Shown here: piece by piece, positions 46,284 to 54,550 of the stretch | Layout of the letters: every line of letters starts with the position of its first letter | How positions within the stretch are numbered: the stretch's first letter is position 1 | NCBI GenBank assembly: GCA_963761755.1 | Contig: CAVXIC010000039.1 | Coordinates: 930,001-994,000 of the forward strand | From: CAJXVA01 sp963761755 | Lineage (GTDB): Bacteria; Myxococcota_A; Polyangia; Nannocystales; Nannocystaceae | Direction: 5' to 3' | DNA: 64,000 nt | Position numbers and translations under genes: made by a program | The notes under the pieces: model-generated | Databases searched by the model: none | The model's input: the letters and a program-made list of their open reading frames with translations, nothing else | Told to the model about the DNA's origin: nothing

Positions 46284-47255
46284 CTAGGGGTCGAGGGTAC
46301 GCAGCACGAGGTTGTCGAGGTCGTAGGAGCAGCCCGGCGATGGTGCGGCATCGACATCGAACCACGGACCGACGTTGGTGCTGACCTGACCTCCGGGCGG
46401 GGCGAAGTTCTCCAGCTCGTACGCCGTGAACATCGTCGAGTCGTCCTCGATCCGTAGGGTGTATGCGCCGCTGACGTCCCGCAGGAGCTGCAGCCGGACT
46501 CGATGCCAGTTGTTCGAGAGGCTCGGGATCGGGAGGCCTGCGAAGAGCGGCGTCGTCCCCGCGGGTTGAGAGTAGTAGGCGCGCAGGCCTTCGGGACCGA
46601 ACTCGACGACGACGTTGACGAATGCGCCATCGTTGTACTGGATCTCGGCGACGCGCAGCTGAGGTGTGTCGCAGTCGCCCGGGACATCGGGGGGCAGCCG
46701 AACCGCAAACGACACCTCGAACGCGCCCGACGACGCCAGCGCAGGCGGCGTCGCCTCGTACAGGGCCTGCCGCGGTCCAATTTCGTTCAACGGGACGACC
46801 GTCGAGCGCACGAACCCCGGCGGACTCAGCGGATTCATCATGAGGATATCGCGCTGGATCTCCACCGCGGGGAGTTCCGTCCACCCCTTCGCGGCGGCGG
46901 CGTCGAAGTCCTCGCAGGCGATGGCGCCATCCGTCAGTTGCGCATCACAGAACGTCTCGGGCGGTGGGTCTTCCGTGGTCGATGCATCGGAAGACTCGGT
47001 GGTGCCCGACGAGGTCTCCGGCGCGACCGTGGTTCCGGTGTCCCTGGTCTCGGAGTCCTCGGAGTCCTCGGTGGTTCCGCCGACCGTGGTCGTGGTCGCG
47101 GACGCAGTCGGTGCCGCGGTGGCGATGGTCACTCCCGTCGTGGATGCGGCGGACGTCCCGCCGGAGTCACCTGAGCCATCGATGTTCGTAGGCTCCGAGA
47201 AACAAGCCGCCGCGAACCCCATCGCGAACAGACCAAACCCACCCATGGAACGCAT
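46284..47255 (-). CDS. Lipoprotein with LamG/concanavalin-like domain
   Basis: The 323-residue product has lipobox FAAAC, a Thr/Ser/Ala/Gly/Asp stalk to about residue 90, and a beta-rich domain that begins FCDAQLTDGAIACEDFDAAA. This opening, with the later FEVSFAVRLPPDVPGDC, WHRVRLQLL and CSYDLDNLVLRTLDP, fits the LamG/concanavalin-A jelly-roll folds found in carbohydrate-binding surface proteins. It converges with ftsI. The upstream open frame is low-complexity and not coding. Confidence 0.7.
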   Translation of the reverse strand: MRSMGGFGLFAMGFAAACFSEPTNIDGSGDSGGTSAASTTGVTIATAAPTASATTTTVGGTTEDSEDSETRDTGTTVAPETSSGTTESSDASTTEDPPPETFCDAQLTDGAIACEDFDAAAAKGWTELPAVEIQRDILMMNPLSPPGFVRSTVVPLNEIGPRQALYEATPPALASSGAFEVSFAVRLPPDVPGDCDTPQLRVAEIQYNDGAFVNVVVEFGPEGLRAYYSQPAGTTPLFAGLPIPSLSNNWHRVRLQLLRDVSGAYTLRIEDDSTMFTAYELENFAPPGGQVSTNVGPWFDVDAAPSPGCSYDLDNLVLRTLDP

Positions 47256-47282
47256 CCGTAGACGATAACCCGCCTGAACGCA

Positions 47283-47314
47283 GAAAAGGGCGAGCCCCCG
47301 AAGGAGCCCGCCCT
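47283..47314 (-). terminator. Rho-independent terminator with UUCG loop
   Basis: Read on the minus strand, AGGGCGGGCTCC, loop TTCG, then GGGGGCTCGCCCT followed by TTTTCT form a stable hairpin with a short T run. It lies 20 bases after the stop of the Ala-rich lipoprotein gene and would end that transcript before the next gene. Confidence 0.75.
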
Positions 47315-47334
47315 GATCACGTCGCAAATGCGAC

Positions 47335-47715
47335 TTACTCTTTCTTGGCTTCTTCGCCGGCAGCCTCTTTGGCCTCTTCGCCAGCTTTTTCGGCTTCTTC
47401 GCCAGCGGCAGCAGCGGCGTCGCCGGCGTTCTCGGCAGCGTCGCCAGCGGCAGCAGCAGCAGCGTCGCCAGCCTTCTCGGCAGCTTCGCCAGCGGCAGCA
47501 GCAGCTTCTTTGGCGGCTTCGGCGGCATCGCCAGCGCTGTCCTTGGCGGCTTCGCCGGCCTTCTCAGCGGCTTCGCCGGCCTTCTCGGCGGCTGCGCCGG
47601 CAGCTTTGGCGCTGTCCTCAGCGGCTGCGCCGGCCTTGGCACCGTCCTTGGCCGCATCGTCACAGGCGGGAGCGAAAAGCATGAAGAGCGGGAGGATGAA
47701 CTTGATCTTGGACAT
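47335..47715 (-). CDS. Ala-rich amphipathic lipoprotein
   Basis: The 126-residue product has lipobox FAPAC and then about 105 residues made almost only of Ala, Glu, Lys, Gly and Asp in AAEKAGEAA-type repeats, ending in KKE. Such repeats form long amphipathic helices, as in LEA-like or apolipoprotein-like proteins. ATG 47715 begins the signal peptide. A terminator follows the gene, so it is probably expressed on its own, perhaps at high level. The function is unknown; it may be an abundant envelope spacer. Confidence 0.72.
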   Translation of the reverse strand: MSKIKFILPLFMLFAPACDDAAKDGAKAGAAAEDSAKAAGAAAEKAGEAAEKAGEAAKDSAGDAAEAAKEAAAAAGEAAEKAGDAAAAAAGDAAENAGDAAAAAGEEAEKAGEEAKEAAGEEAKKE

Positions 47716-47795
47716 GGGTCGAAACCTTCCCTCGTTCGAGGTGCACACACCGTAGCTCCGGCGCTTGCGCGAGGGGCGTCACAGATCGGCAATTT

Positions 47796-48455
47796 TCAAT
47801 CGAGCGCGCCGACAATTTCACCAAAGTCTCTGATTTCACTACCAAACTGAATCACGAAAGCGCCCACGGACCGTGCCCCTCGGGCGTCGTTTTCCGCTTG
47901 ATCACCCAGCATCACGCTGCGATGCGGCTCGACGCCGAGCCGTTCGGCGGCAAGGCGAAAGATTTCGGGCTGGGGTTTCTCGACGCCCACCTCGGCTGAA
48001 ATCACCAAGGCGTCGAACGCCGCAACGAGGCCGAGCTCCTCCAGCGTCGAACGCAGGCGTACGTCCCAGTTGGAGATGAGCGCGACACGTGCCCCCCGGG
48101 CCCGCACGGCGTCGATACAGGCCCGGGCCTGCGGCGCGATCGTCCACGCGTCTGCCGCGGCGTAGTGATCGTAGAGCGTCTCCAAGCAGCGCTCGTCGTC
48201 CGTCCCGAGCGCCTCGAAGACGACCGCCCGCCAGTAGCCACGCCAGGAAGGATCTCCGCGTCGCCGATCGCGATGTCTGCGCATCGCCGAACCCAGCCGA
48301 GCGGCCACGACGTCAGGCTCGATGGCGTGGCCCAGGGCGCGGGCGTGCTCGGCGTAGACGTCGGCGATCGGACGTGCCGGATGGAGCAGCGTTCCGGCGG
48401 CATCCACCCACAGCGCCGTCCCGGGTTCGAACCTCAGGGGGAGCCGAAACGCCAT
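47796..48455 (-). CDS. HAD-family hydrolase (REG-2/haloacid dehalogenase-like)
   Basis: The 219-residue product has all four HAD motifs: I WVDAAGTLL (nucleophile D18, with Ala at the +2 place that is Asp in phosphatases), II ALISNWD, III VEKPQPEIF and IV MLGDQAENDARGA. A D-x-x-G-T motif without the second Asp occurs in 2-haloacid dehalogenases and in REG-2/HDHD3-like proteins. The substrate is unknown. A TATGGT box lies 8 bases before the ATG (48455). The BlaR1-like gene ends 20 bases upstream on the same strand. Confidence 0.82.
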   Translation of the reverse strand: MAFRLPLRFEPGTALWVDAAGTLLHPARPIADVYAEHARALGHAIEPDVVAARLGSAMRRHRDRRRGDPSWRGYWRAVVFEALGTDDERCLETLYDHYAAADAWTIAPQARACIDAVRARGARVALISNWDVRLRSTLEELGLVAAFDALVISAEVGVEKPQPEIFRLAAERLGVEPHRSVMLGDQAENDARGARSVGAFVIQFGSEIRDFGEIVGALD

Positions 48456-48463
48456 CGGCCCCC

Positions 48464-48469
48464 ACCATA
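48464..48469 (-). promoter_or_regulatory. -10 box TATGGT before the HAD gene
   Basis: On the minus strand TATGGT ends 8 bases before the ATG at 48455. It follows the TAnnnT pattern seen at other genes here and suggests a short or absent leader. Confidence 0.35.
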
Positions 48470-48475
48470 CGCCGA

Positions 48476-50029
48476 CTAGAGGTGGAACATGCCCGGCTCC
48501 GCCTCGACCCGCTCGGGTCGTGGCGGGGGCCGGCGGCCGCGTCGTCCGAGGTCGTCCTGCCGGCGCCCCGACCTCTCGTGGCGGCGCTCGCACCCGCTCG
48601 AGAACGGGAAGCCGAAGCCGAACGCGCCCTCGATCTCCGCCTGCAGGCCGTCGAGATCCACCTCGACGTCGACCGAGCCGCAGCCCGACCCCCAGCCGAA
48701 GGTGTCGCCGTAGAAACCGTGGATGACGATCCGATCGCCCGACTGTGGCGGCTCGGGGATGGGCGGAGGCGGAGGTGTGCGTTCGACGTGCACCTGCACG
48801 CGTTCGTCGTGGCCTTCGATCGTCACCGCGCTCCGTCGTCGCCCCGACTCCGCGCCGAGCTCGGTGACGGTGACGGTGGAAGGACTGGACGTCCGCGTCG
48901 TTCGTGACGCAAGGCGTGCGGGGTCGGTGGACGCGGACGCCGGCGCCACGCCGGGCGCCAACCACACCGCGCCGCCGAGCATCACCATGCCGCAGCCGAC
49001 CCGCAGCGCTGGGCTCACCGGACCCGTGCCCACCTTGCGCCGGCCGTGCAGCAGTCGCGTGATGCGGCGGACCACCGGCGAGTCGCGATCGGCCATGGCG
49101 ACCGTGAGCGCCGAACTGCGGGCTTCGTCGAGCCACGACGCGACCTCGGCGAGGCACTTGGCCAGGTGCGTGCCGCCCCCGGTGGCCTTGGCCGCCCAGT
49201 CGTCACACTGGAACTCGGCGACCTCCTGCAGCTTGCGCCGCGCGAGATGGTTGAGCGGCTGGAAGACGAAGAGCGCCTCGAACACGGCGGTGACCACGGC
49301 CCACTGCGGGTCACGGCGCTGCAGGTGCGCGAGCTCGTGGGCGACCATGCTGTGCTGCTGGGCGGGGGTCAGCCGCTCGATCGCCCGCTCGGGCACAACC
49401 ACCTCGCGACGGACGAGCGCCACCGGGGAGCGCAAGTGCGCCGACGCGGTCAGGCGGACCCGCGGTTTGCCCGCCGGATTGAGTCCCGCCGCGTCGCACA
49501 GCTCGAAGAAGGTCTCCAGAATCGGATCTTCGATGACCTCTCGCCGACCACGGAGCTTTGCAGCCGTCCGACGGGCGCCGGCCCCCAGCCTCACGAGTGA
49601 CAGGACCGCGCCCAGGCCGGCGAGGCCGAGGATCACCCATGGCCACTTCGAGGGCGGGCTGGGGACCGGGACGGTCGCGGCAGCGGGTTCGGGCTTGGAC
49701 TCTTGCACCGTCGTGATGCGGACATCCCCAGCGTCGTGTTGGGTGATGGTCTTGCGGACCACCGGGTCCGGCTGCGGCGCCGCCGCGACGGGCGCGGCGT
49801 GGGTCTGCATGGATGCGGGCAGCACCATGCGACCGCTGAGCGGCTCGATGTCCGCGACTTGGGTGATCGTCGCCGTCGCGAGACCGCCGAAGAGCGCGAC
49901 GCGCCACAGCGACTCCTGGAGCCGCAGCGGCACCTTGGGAAACAGCGCAAGGGCCGCCCACACGAACGCGATGAGAATCGTGCTGTGGAGCGCATAGGTC
50001 AGAATCCAGACGAACGCGGTCATGTCCAT
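48476..50029 (-). CDS. BlaR1/MecR1-like M56 membrane metallopeptidase
   Basis: The 517-residue protein has membrane segments near residues 5-30, 42-60, 129-150 and about 335-355, and an M56 peptidase domain with zinc motif H231-E-L-A-H235 in MVAHELAHLQRRD, plus a downstream EFQCDDWA. In BlaR1 and MecR1 such a peptidase leads to cleavage of the BlaI/MecI repressor. The C-terminal 160 residues are Thr/Ser/Pro/Arg-rich and show no penicillin-binding sensor domain, so beta-lactam sensing is unlikely. It overlaps the end of the blaI-type gene by 10 bases. Confidence 0.85.
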   Translation of the reverse strand: MDMTAFVWILTYALHSTILIAFVWAALALFPKVPLRLQESLWRVALFGGLATATITQVADIEPLSGRMVLPASMQTHAAPVAAAPQPDPVVRKTITQHDAGDVRITTVQESKPEPAAATVPVPSPPSKWPWVILGLAGLGAVLSLVRLGAGARRTAAKLRGRREVIEDPILETFFELCDAAGLNPAGKPRVRLTASAHLRSPVALVRREVVVPERAIERLTPAQQHSMVAHELAHLQRRDPQWAVVTAVFEALFVFQPLNHLARRKLQEVAEFQCDDWAAKATGGGTHLAKCLAEVASWLDEARSSALTVAMADRDSPVVRRITRLLHGRRKVGTGPVSPALRVGCGMVMLGGAVWLAPGVAPASASTDPARLASRTTRTSSPSTVTVTELGAESGRRRSAVTIEGHDERVQVHVERTPPPPPIPEPPQSGDRIVIHGFYGDTFGWGSGCGSVDVEVDLDGLQAEIEGAFGFGFPFSSGCERRHERSGRRQDDLGRRGRRPPPRPERVEAEPGMFHL

Positions 50030-50451
50030 GGGTCTTCTCCGTCGGCGTCAGCGGGCGGCGAACCGCCGCCGTCCTCATTCGATTCCCGGGCGCGGATCAG
50101 CTGCTCCACGGCCTCGAGCTCTCGAGGGTCGAAGTCGCGCGACTTCACCAGGTGGCTGAGCAGCGCCCCGGTTTCCCCTCGGAAGAAAAAGTCGGTGAGG
50201 CGCTGCAGCATCGAACTGCGGACCTCGTGTTCGGCCACGCACGTCGAGTAGACGTACTGCCGCCCATCGGCGCGGTGCTGGAGCAAGCCTCGCTTCTCGA
50301 GCCGCGACAGCAGGGTCGACACCGTCGTCGGTGCGAGGTCGCGCGTCCGCAGGAGGGCCGCGTGGACCTCGGCCGCCGTCGCTTCACCGCGGTCCCAGAG
50401 CACGCGCAACACCTCCAGCTGGAGATCGCTGAGTTGGATTGGTTCGTCCAT
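50020..50451 (-). CDS. BlaI/MecI-family winged-helix repressor
   Basis: The 143-residue product matches the family in length. The N-terminal winged helix (LSDLQLEVLRVLWDRGEATA, TTVSTLLSRLEKRGLLQHRA) binds operator DNA. The C-terminal helices (RLTDFFFRGETGALLSHLVK) dimerise. A long acidic tail follows. The gene starts 5 bases from three tandem dyads, so it should repress itself and the downstream peptidase gene, and perhaps the divergent zinc-ribbon gene at 50563. Confidence 0.92.
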   Translation of the reverse strand: MDEPIQLSDLQLEVLRVLWDRGEATAAEVHAALLRTRDLAPTTVSTLLSRLEKRGLLQHRADGRQYVYSTCVAEHEVRSSMLQRLTDFFFRGETGALLSHLVKSRDFDPRELEAVEQLIRARESNEDGGGSPPADADGEDPWT

Positions 50452-50456
50452 GACGA

Positions 50457-50496
50457 CTACACCTGTAGTACTACAGTCGTAGTACTACACGCGTAG
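50457..50496. promoter_or_regulatory. Three tandem BlaI-type operators, 14-bp period
   Basis: Three 12-base dyads CTACAcctGTAG-like sit at 50457-50468 (CTACACCTGTAG), 50471-50482 (CTACAGTCGTAG) and 50485-50496 (CTACACGCGTAG), each separated by TA. The known BlaI/MecI box has TACA/TGTA half-sites, which these match. They are next to the start of the repressor gene and 67 bases from the divergent gene at 50563, so one array could control both directions. The AT-rich bases stand out from the GC-rich surroundings. Confidence 0.8.
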
Positions 50497-50562
50497 TTCA
50501 GCGCGCGCAACGGAGAAACGCTCCCCGAAATCGATTTCAAACCGTGCGGTACCGTGGCCCCC

Positions 50563-51303
50563 ATGCCCCCGCGCCGGCCAGAGCCCACCGCCGCGTCCAA
50601 AGCCCGCGCTGCCCGGATCGCGGCCGCGCTCGAAGGCCTGCTCGACGACCTGCCCGCCACCCCGGCGGACGATGATCCGACCTCGCAGGACGCGAGCATC
50701 GGCGGGCCCTACCGCCCGCGTCCCTCGGGGCGCGCGACCGGTCAACGACGAGGCGTCGACTGCCCCGGCTGCAGCAACCCGATGGAGGTCGACGTGGAGC
50801 GCGGCATCGAGATCCACCGCTGCATCGGCTGCGCCGGCCTGTGGCTCGACCCCGGAGAGCTGGAGTCGATGGTCGACGATCCAGGTCCGACCAGCGCCGA
50901 CCTTCCGAAGCTGCGCGAGGGCATGAAGGACGTTCGGGTCCCGACGGGGCCGGTTCGATACCGCAAGTGCCCGCGCTGCACCCAGGTGATGGCGCGCCGC
51001 AACTACGGAAGTCACAGCGGCGTCGTGGTCGATGAGTGCCGGCAGCACGGCATGTACCTCGACCCCGGGGAGTTCGAAGCGATCGAGACCTTCATCAAGC
51101 TCGGTGGACTGGCGCTGGAGCGCTCGCGAGAGGTTCGCGACGCGAAGCGAGCGGTGCATCGGGCTCAGATGGAAGCCGACCACTACCGCGCGGCCGCGAC
51201 CGCCACGCCTCGGCACGATCACCACCACGGGGTCTCCTCCTGGGGCGGACTTTTTGCTTGGATCGAAGGCCTGTTCTCCCTGATGCTCCTGTTCTTCCGG
51301 TGA
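50563..51303 (+). CDS. Protein with two TFIIB-type zinc ribbons
   Basis: The 246-residue product has two zf-TFIIB-like ribbons. The first is CPGCSNPMEVDVERGIEIHR followed by CIGCAGLWLDPGELE, at about residues 68-105. The second is KCPRCTQVM with ECRQHGMYLDPGEFE, at about 135-175. The end is hydrophobic (GLFAWIEGLFSLMLLFFR) and may touch the membrane. A GTG at 50554 is an alternative start three codons earlier. The next gene overlaps the stop by 4 bases (GTGA). It faces the BlaI-type operators. The role is unknown. Confidence 0.78.
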   Translation: MPPRRPEPTAASKARAARIAAALEGLLDDLPATPADDDPTSQDASIGGPYRPRPSGRATGQRRGVDCPGCSNPMEVDVERGIEIHRCIGCAGLWLDPGELESMVDDPGPTSADLPKLREGMKDVRVPTGPVRYRKCPRCTQVMARRNYGSHSGVVVDECRQHGMYLDPGEFEAIETFIKLGGLALERSREVRDAKRAVHRAQMEADHYRAAATATPRHDHHHGVSSWGGLFAWIEGLFSLMLLFFR

Positions 51304-53360
51304 CGGACCCTCAGCCCCGGCGCCTCGTCGCCACCCTCGCGCTGCTGCTGCTGATGGGCGGTCTGGCATTCGAAGGCCTGCGCCCCGTCGCCGACCTCGA
51401 CGTCTGGTGGCACATCCAGCTGGGCGAGGTGATGCTCAGCACGGGCAGCCTCGTGCCTTCGGACGTGTTCTCCTACACTCGCTTCGGGACGCCGTGGCCG
51501 TGGAAGGACTGGGGCACCGCGCTGCTGCTGTGGAGCACTTGGTCACTCGGGGGTACGGCCGCGCTGGTCGTGCTCAAGGCGAGCATGCTGCTGGGCACCG
51601 CCAGCATCCAGTGGCGGGCGCTGAGACGCGTGCGGGGACTTCCGCGCAGCGTCGCGACGCTGGCGGTCGCCCTGTGCATGAGCGCGGCGTCGTTCCGATT
51701 CACCGAGCGCGGCGCGACCGTGTCGCTGGTGCTGGTCGCGGCGGTGGCCTGGCTGATCGATCGGCATCGCGCAGGCAAGCGGGGCCTCCTGTGGGTCGTG
51801 CCGGTGGTGATCCTCAACGCCAACGTGCACCGCGGCGTGCTCGTGCTCCCGGTGCTCCTCGTCGCGCTCGCGACGGTCGAACTCGTCGAGGCACGAGTCC
51901 TCGCGCGCGCTCGGCCGTGGCGACACGCGCTCCTCGTCGCGTCGCTGGGCAGCCTCGCCATCCTGGCCACCCCGTTCGGGACGCGCATCATCACGACGAC
52001 CGTCGCGCTGATGGGGCAGCACAGCCCGCTCATCACCGAGTGGGCGCCGGTGGAGCTCTCGCTCGTGCAGCGGCTGAGCCCCGCCACGCTGGCCGTGATT
52101 CCCTTCGTCGTCGGTGGCGGCCTGCTCAACCTCGCGCGTACGCGTGACCCATGGGACGCGGTGGTGGTCGTGCTCGCGCTGGGTCTGGGCCTGCAGTCGA
52201 TCCGCCACCTGCCCTACATCGCCCTGCTGGGCGCGGGTCCGGCGGCCACCGGATGGGCGTCGATCGGCCGCACCATCTGGACCGGCCGCCTGCAGTCGCT
52301 CATCGCGATCGCCTCGGCGACCGGCGCGCTGCTCTATGCGCTCGGCCGTCCGCTGCCCCCGCCGAGCTTCGGCCTGGCCCCGGCGCACTACCCCGAGAAG
52401 GGCGTGGCGTTCATCGAGCGCGAAGGCCTCGCGGGGCCGATGTTCAACGACTTCGGCTACGGCGGCTTCCTGATCTTCCACCTATGGCCCGAGCACCGGG
52501 TCTACATCGACGGCCGGACGGACCTCGTCTACACGCCGAGGATGGTCGAGCGCTACATCGCCAGCGCCATGGACCCCAACGTGTTCGCCCAGGAGGCCGA
52601 CGCACATCGCGTCCAGTTCGTCATCGTCGACAACTCGCCGATGCAGGGCACGTTCGCCCACCTCGACCGCAACCCCAGGTGGGCCCTGGTGCAGGCAAGC
52701 CGCCGCTCGCTGATCTACGTCCGGCGCGGCGGCCTCAACGACGCGGTGGCCGACCGCCTCGCCTATCGCTGGCTGTGGCCACACGCGCTCGAGCGCAGCA
52801 TCATCGAGGCCGACCGCCAGGGCCACGGCCAGAAGGCGATGGACGAGCTGGCCCGCATGCGCGCCGAGGATCCGGGCAACCTGTGGGCCGAGGCCGCGCA
52901 TCGGCGCTTCGAAGCCCTGCTAGCGCTTCAGCTCCACGACCACCGGCGGCTTCGACCCGCCCGGCTCCCAGATCCCGCGCACCGCAGCGAAGGTGCTCTC
53001 GGCCCCCGGCGCCCCGGGGATCAGCGTGCTCGCGCCGAGCAACCCCAGCGCACCGAGCACGCCCAGCAGCCATCCCCGCCGCTGCGCCTCGGACACCGGC
53101 CGGGTGACGAGGACGAAGAGCACCAGCGTGACCAGTCCGGTCAGTCCGAGACCCCACGTGCCCCACAGCGAGTAGGGGCGCAGTCCCTCAGCCCACAGCG
53201 GCAGCAGGAGGTCGCGCAGCGGGTTGCCCTCGGGGACGAGGTGCGGGAACAGCCCGGCGGCGAAGAAGTTGACCAGCAGCGACCAGCCGAGCAGGCCGAT
53301 GACCATCGCACCGAGCCCGGGTCGGCCCAGCCAGCCGTGCAGACGAACGAGCCCCGGTAG
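51300..53360 (+). CDS. GT-C-like multi-pass membrane protein; 3' end uncertain
   Basis: The product has about 12 membrane segments in its first 400 residues. DLDVWWHIQLGEVMLSTGSL near residues 30-50 and SDVFSYTRFGTPWPWKDW match a family of GT-C-fold-like membrane proteins that begin D-x-D-x-W-W-H. A soluble part follows (FNDFGYGGFLIFHLWPEHRV, VYIDGRTDLVYTPRM). The convincing sequence ends near 52920. The frame then runs on for 146 residues of Arg/Gln/Pro-rich sequence antisense to the convergent gene. The real gene may end near 52923 if one base is wrong or lost. GTG 51300 overlaps the zinc-ribbon gene. Confidence 0.65.
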   Translation: MTDPQPRRLVATLALLLLMGGLAFEGLRPVADLDVWWHIQLGEVMLSTGSLVPSDVFSYTRFGTPWPWKDWGTALLLWSTWSLGGTAALVVLKASMLLGTASIQWRALRRVRGLPRSVATLAVALCMSAASFRFTERGATVSLVLVAAVAWLIDRHRAGKRGLLWVVPVVILNANVHRGVLVLPVLLVALATVELVEARVLARARPWRHALLVASLGSLAILATPFGTRIITTTVALMGQHSPLITEWAPVELSLVQRLSPATLAVIPFVVGGGLLNLARTRDPWDAVVVVLALGLGLQSIRHLPYIALLGAGPAATGWASIGRTIWTGRLQSLIAIASATGALLYALGRPLPPPSFGLAPAHYPEKGVAFIEREGLAGPMFNDFGYGGFLIFHLWPEHRVYIDGRTDLVYTPRMVERYIASAMDPNVFAQEADAHRVQFVIVDNSPMQGTFAHLDRNPRWALVQASRRSLIYVRRGGLNDAVADRLAYRWLWPHALERSIIEADRQGHGQKAMDELARMRAEDPGNLWAEAAHRRFEALLALQLHDHRRLRPARLPDPAHRSEGALGPRRPGDQRARAEQPQRTEHAQQPSPPLRLGHRPGDEDEEHQRDQSGQSETPRAPQRVGAQSLSPQRQQEVAQRVALGDEVREQPGGEEVDQQRPAEQADDHRTEPGSAQPAVQTNEPR

Positions 53361-54431
53361 CAGGAAGGGCATGGCGAGCACCAGATAGCGCGGGCCCACC
53401 CGCCAGCCTCCGGTCTGCGCCAGGCAAAGGTTGAGCGCGAGCAGCAGCGCGAAGAGGCCGAGGCTCAGTCGTTCGAGCCCCTCCGCCTCGCCCCGGCGGA
53501 CCGCCCCGACCATCGCGCACAGCGCGGGCACGCTCAGCGGAGCCCAGTAGAGCAACCCGCCCCAAGGGGACAGGAGGTGCTCGTAGACCGAATGCGTGGT
53601 GGGCCAACTCAGCCCCAGCAGGCCGCGGCCGTGAATCTCGGCGAAGCCTTCCCGAACCACGAAGTGGTAGGGCGTCGACCAGGGGCTGCCGAAGAGTGCG
53701 TCGTGATAGAGCATCAACCCGGCGATCGGCACCAGCGCGCCGGCGAGCGCCGCGATCACCACCGACCACGACCCGCCGCGCCGGGTCTGCATGATCGACC
53801 ACACCCCGATCGGCAGGCCCGCGAACGCGGCGAGGTACTCCACCGCGACGGCCGCACCTGCGAGCGCCCCGCCCAGTGCCGCAAGGGACGCGCGCGTCTT
53901 GGTCTGCGCGTGCTCCAGCGTCAGCACTCCACAGAACAGACACGCGGCCGCGAGAACGTGTCCGTACAGGAGGCGAGCGTAGGCCAGGCAGGGCGTCGCG
54001 AGCGCGAGGGCCACGAGGGCGAAGGCACCAGCGGGACCCTGAAAGCGACGCCGCCCAAGCAGCAGGATCACGATCATCGGCAGCCATCCGCCCAGGGCTC
54101 GGGCGAGCTGGGTGAGTGCGCCCAGGGTCGAGTTCCCCATCGCGCGCGTCAGGGCATACGCAGCCGCGGCGGGCACGCTCGTGCCGGGCGGCTTGTTGGG
54201 CACCAGCGCTCCGCGCGACGCGCGGGAGACGTCGATGCCGGGCTCGATGTGCGCGGTGTGGGGCCCATCGATCGCCGACGTGCCGGTCTCGACCCACGCC
54301 ATCCCCTGCAGCAGCCGCGGCCGCTCGTTGGCGTTCATCAGGCGGCCAAAGTACGGCGACGCTCCGGTCACGACGAGCAGGAGCCCGACGAGGAGGAGAT
54401 GCGGCACGACCGCGGCGCTGCGTCGCGACAC
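52920..54431 (-). CDS. Multi-pass membrane glycosyltransferase-like protein
   Basis: The 503-residue protein has about 11 membrane segments. The N-terminal region (YFGRLMNANERPRLLQGMAW, HIEPGIDVSRASRGALVPNK, PPGTSVPAAAAYAL) resembles the first periplasmic loop of GT-C transferases and their undecaprenyl-linked relatives, with the motif N-K-P-P-G-x-S/T. The C-terminal loop after the last helix is short. The acceptor is unknown. It converges with, and overlaps, the GT-C-like gene at 51300. Confidence 0.75.
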   Translation of the reverse strand: MSRRSAAVVPHLLLVGLLLVVTGASPYFGRLMNANERPRLLQGMAWVETGTSAIDGPHTAHIEPGIDVSRASRGALVPNKPPGTSVPAAAAYALTRAMGNSTLGALTQLARALGGWLPMIVILLLGRRRFQGPAGAFALVALALATPCLAYARLLYGHVLAAACLFCGVLTLEHAQTKTRASLAALGGALAGAAVAVEYLAAFAGLPIGVWSIMQTRRGGSWSVVIAALAGALVPIAGLMLYHDALFGSPWSTPYHFVVREGFAEIHGRGLLGLSWPTTHSVYEHLLSPWGGLLYWAPLSVPALCAMVGAVRRGEAEGLERLSLGLFALLLALNLCLAQTGGWRVGPRYLVLAMPFLLPGLVRLHGWLGRPGLGAMVIGLLGWSLLVNFFAAGLFPHLVPEGNPLRDLLLPLWAEGLRPYSLWGTWGLGLTGLVTLVLFVLVTRPVSEAQRRGWLLGVLGALGLLGASTLIPGAPGAESTFAAVRGIWEPGGSKPPVVVELKR

Positions 54432-54550
54432 CAGGATGGGAGCGTATCAACGCCAGCCCCGCCGCCCTCACGTTGGCCTGGCCCAACTCCATTACGTGAA
54501 AACTTTTGGGTATTGCAAAGCACAAAATGGGGAGGTATTCGAGTCGTGCC

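Noticed and set aside
47345..47684. Plus-strand Ala/Ser- or Arg/Leu-rich frames opposite the Ala-rich lipoprotein
   Set aside because: They mirror the repeats of the minus-strand gene, which has a signal peptide, lipobox and terminator.
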